From CAMBDR01 sp046597185 (GTDB lineage Bacteria; Pseudomonadota; Gammaproteobacteria; Burkholderiales; Burkholderiaceae_D): a DNA stretch of 6,447 nt. This document shows positions 5,954-6,447 of the stretch, piece by piece; the first letter of the stretch is position 1; each line of letters opens with the position of its first letter. A program made the translations under genes and the position numbers. A model generated the notes under the pieces. That model did no database searches. It was not told the origin of the DNA and saw only the letters and a list, made by a program, of their open reading frames with translations. Location: NCBI GenBank assembly GCA_046597185.1, contig JBKJLF010000553.1, positions 1-6,447 on the forward strand, in the 5' to 3' direction.

Positions 5954-6447
5954 TTTTACGGGCTGCGCCATCGACATCGTAAGGCACACGATAAAAAGTG
6001 AGTTCACGGGTTTCGTGGGCGTATAAGGCGTAACAGGCCGCAGGGTTGGCATCGCGCGGTTGCCCTACCGAACCAGGCAGGGCGAGATATTTATGCTGCG
6101 GACGTAATAAATTGGCTCTGCCCGGAATCGGTAATTGCGCGCCCAGTTTGCCTTCTTCGGAGGTGCGGTAGAGTGCCGGCATATGCACGTGACCAGAAAA
6201 AATCACATGGCAGTGGCTGGCTTTCATCGATCTGCCCGCTTCCGGGGTGTCGGTCACGTATTCCCATTGCTCGGGTTGGTGTGCGCTGGCGTGGACGTAA
6301 AGAATATCATTCCGATCCACGGTCAAGGGCAGGGTGCGTAAAAAGTTGAGCTGTTCGTGGTTTAATTTGCCGCGCGTCCATTCGATCACTTCACGTGCCT
6401 CTTCATGCATGCGTTTGCGTGGTTCATGAATGACGGCATGATCATGA
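5898..6447 (-). CDS. Calcineurin-like metallophosphoesterase, C-terminal 182 residues (runs off right edge)
   Basis: This is a predicted dimetal phosphoesterase; the substrate is unknown. The frame stays open through the Met at 6410 to the window edge. The codons there read HDHAVIHEPRKR, preceded by a partial codon ending in T, as expected for Asn of a GNHD metal-binding motif. The N-terminal DxH and GD motifs must therefore lie beyond 6447, and the Met at 6410 is internal, not the start. Further family features follow: LYVHAS (about 6302-6285) with a metal-ligand histidine, SGHVHMPALY (GHxH at 6194-6183), and LPGSVGQPRD, a hallmark of the group that also contains YfcE-like and Ap4A-hydrolase-like proteins. 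The C-terminal VPYDVDGAARKI is typical of stand-alone members. Its stop is 35 bp before hsdM on the same strand, so the two may be cotranscribed, though no functional tie to DNA modification is visible. Confidence 0.88.
   Translation of the reverse strand, partial: HDHAVIHEPRKRMHEEAREVIEWTRGKLNHEQLNFLRTLPLTVDRNDILYVHASAHQPEQWEYVTDTPEAGRSMKASHCHVIFSGHVHMPALYRTSEEGKLGAQLPIPGRANLLRPQHKYLALPGSVGQPRDANPAACYALYAHETRELTFYRVPYDVDGAARKIIEQGLPIVFAMRLVEGI

Noticed and set aside
5898..6410. Metallophosphoesterase starting at the Met at 6410
   Set aside because: The frame is open upstream to the edge and contains the end of the GNHD motif, so this Met is internal and the gene is partial.
4300..6447. A complete type I restriction-modification or new defence cluster
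   Set aside because: Only HsdM is recognisable. The neighbouring phosphoesterase has ordinary family motifs and no visible link to defence, and no S or R subunit is present.

Overview
The window is a stretch of ordinary proteobacterial chromosome, most likely from a betaproteobacterium of medium GC content. That call rests on gene order. A divergent pair (purM rightward; an AI-2E/PerM-type permease leftward) is followed on the leftward side by hda, an HAD-IB hydrolase and pcnB. I recall this order from betaproteobacteria such as Burkholderia and Neisseriales relatives. purN does not follow purM, as it commonly does in gammaproteobacteria. No rRNA, tRNA, CRISPR array, transposase or integrase was seen.

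Positions 1-3091 (minus strand) hold a compact four-gene run, read from right to left: AI-2E permease, hda, HAD-IB hydrolase, pcnB. Gaps are 20 bp and 49 bp, and the last two genes overlap by 8 bp, so the run looks like one operon. pcnB starts at 594 and is cut by the left edge. A 13-bp tandem repeat covers the hda stop codon and the leader of the hydrolase gene.

Positions 3092-3191 are the divergent control region, with an extended -10 promoter candidate for purM. purM (3192-4229, plus strand) is a complete 345-residue AIR synthetase of the de novo purine pathway. The short convergent gap 4230-4299 holds an imperfect 13-bp inverted repeat that pairs fully only as plus-strand RNA, and an 11-bp degenerate tandem repeat that runs over the hsdM stop codon.

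Positions 4300-5862 (minus) encode an apparently intact 520-residue type I DNA adenine methylase subunit, HsdM. Its usual partners HsdS and HsdR are not in the window, and the place directly downstream where hsdS often sits is taken by purM. Upstream of it, 5898-6447 (minus) carries the C-terminal 182 residues of a calcineurin-like metallophosphoesterase, cut by the right edge inside its GNHD motif.

The housekeeping genes cover purine synthesis (PurM), control of DnaA (Hda) and RNA polyadenylation (PcnB). The accessory element is hsdM. I see no convincing new multi-gene system. The items most worth a second look are the partnerless hsdM, the two short tandem repeats that each span a stop codon, and a tiny antisense frame with a very strong ribosome-binding site at the hsdM start.
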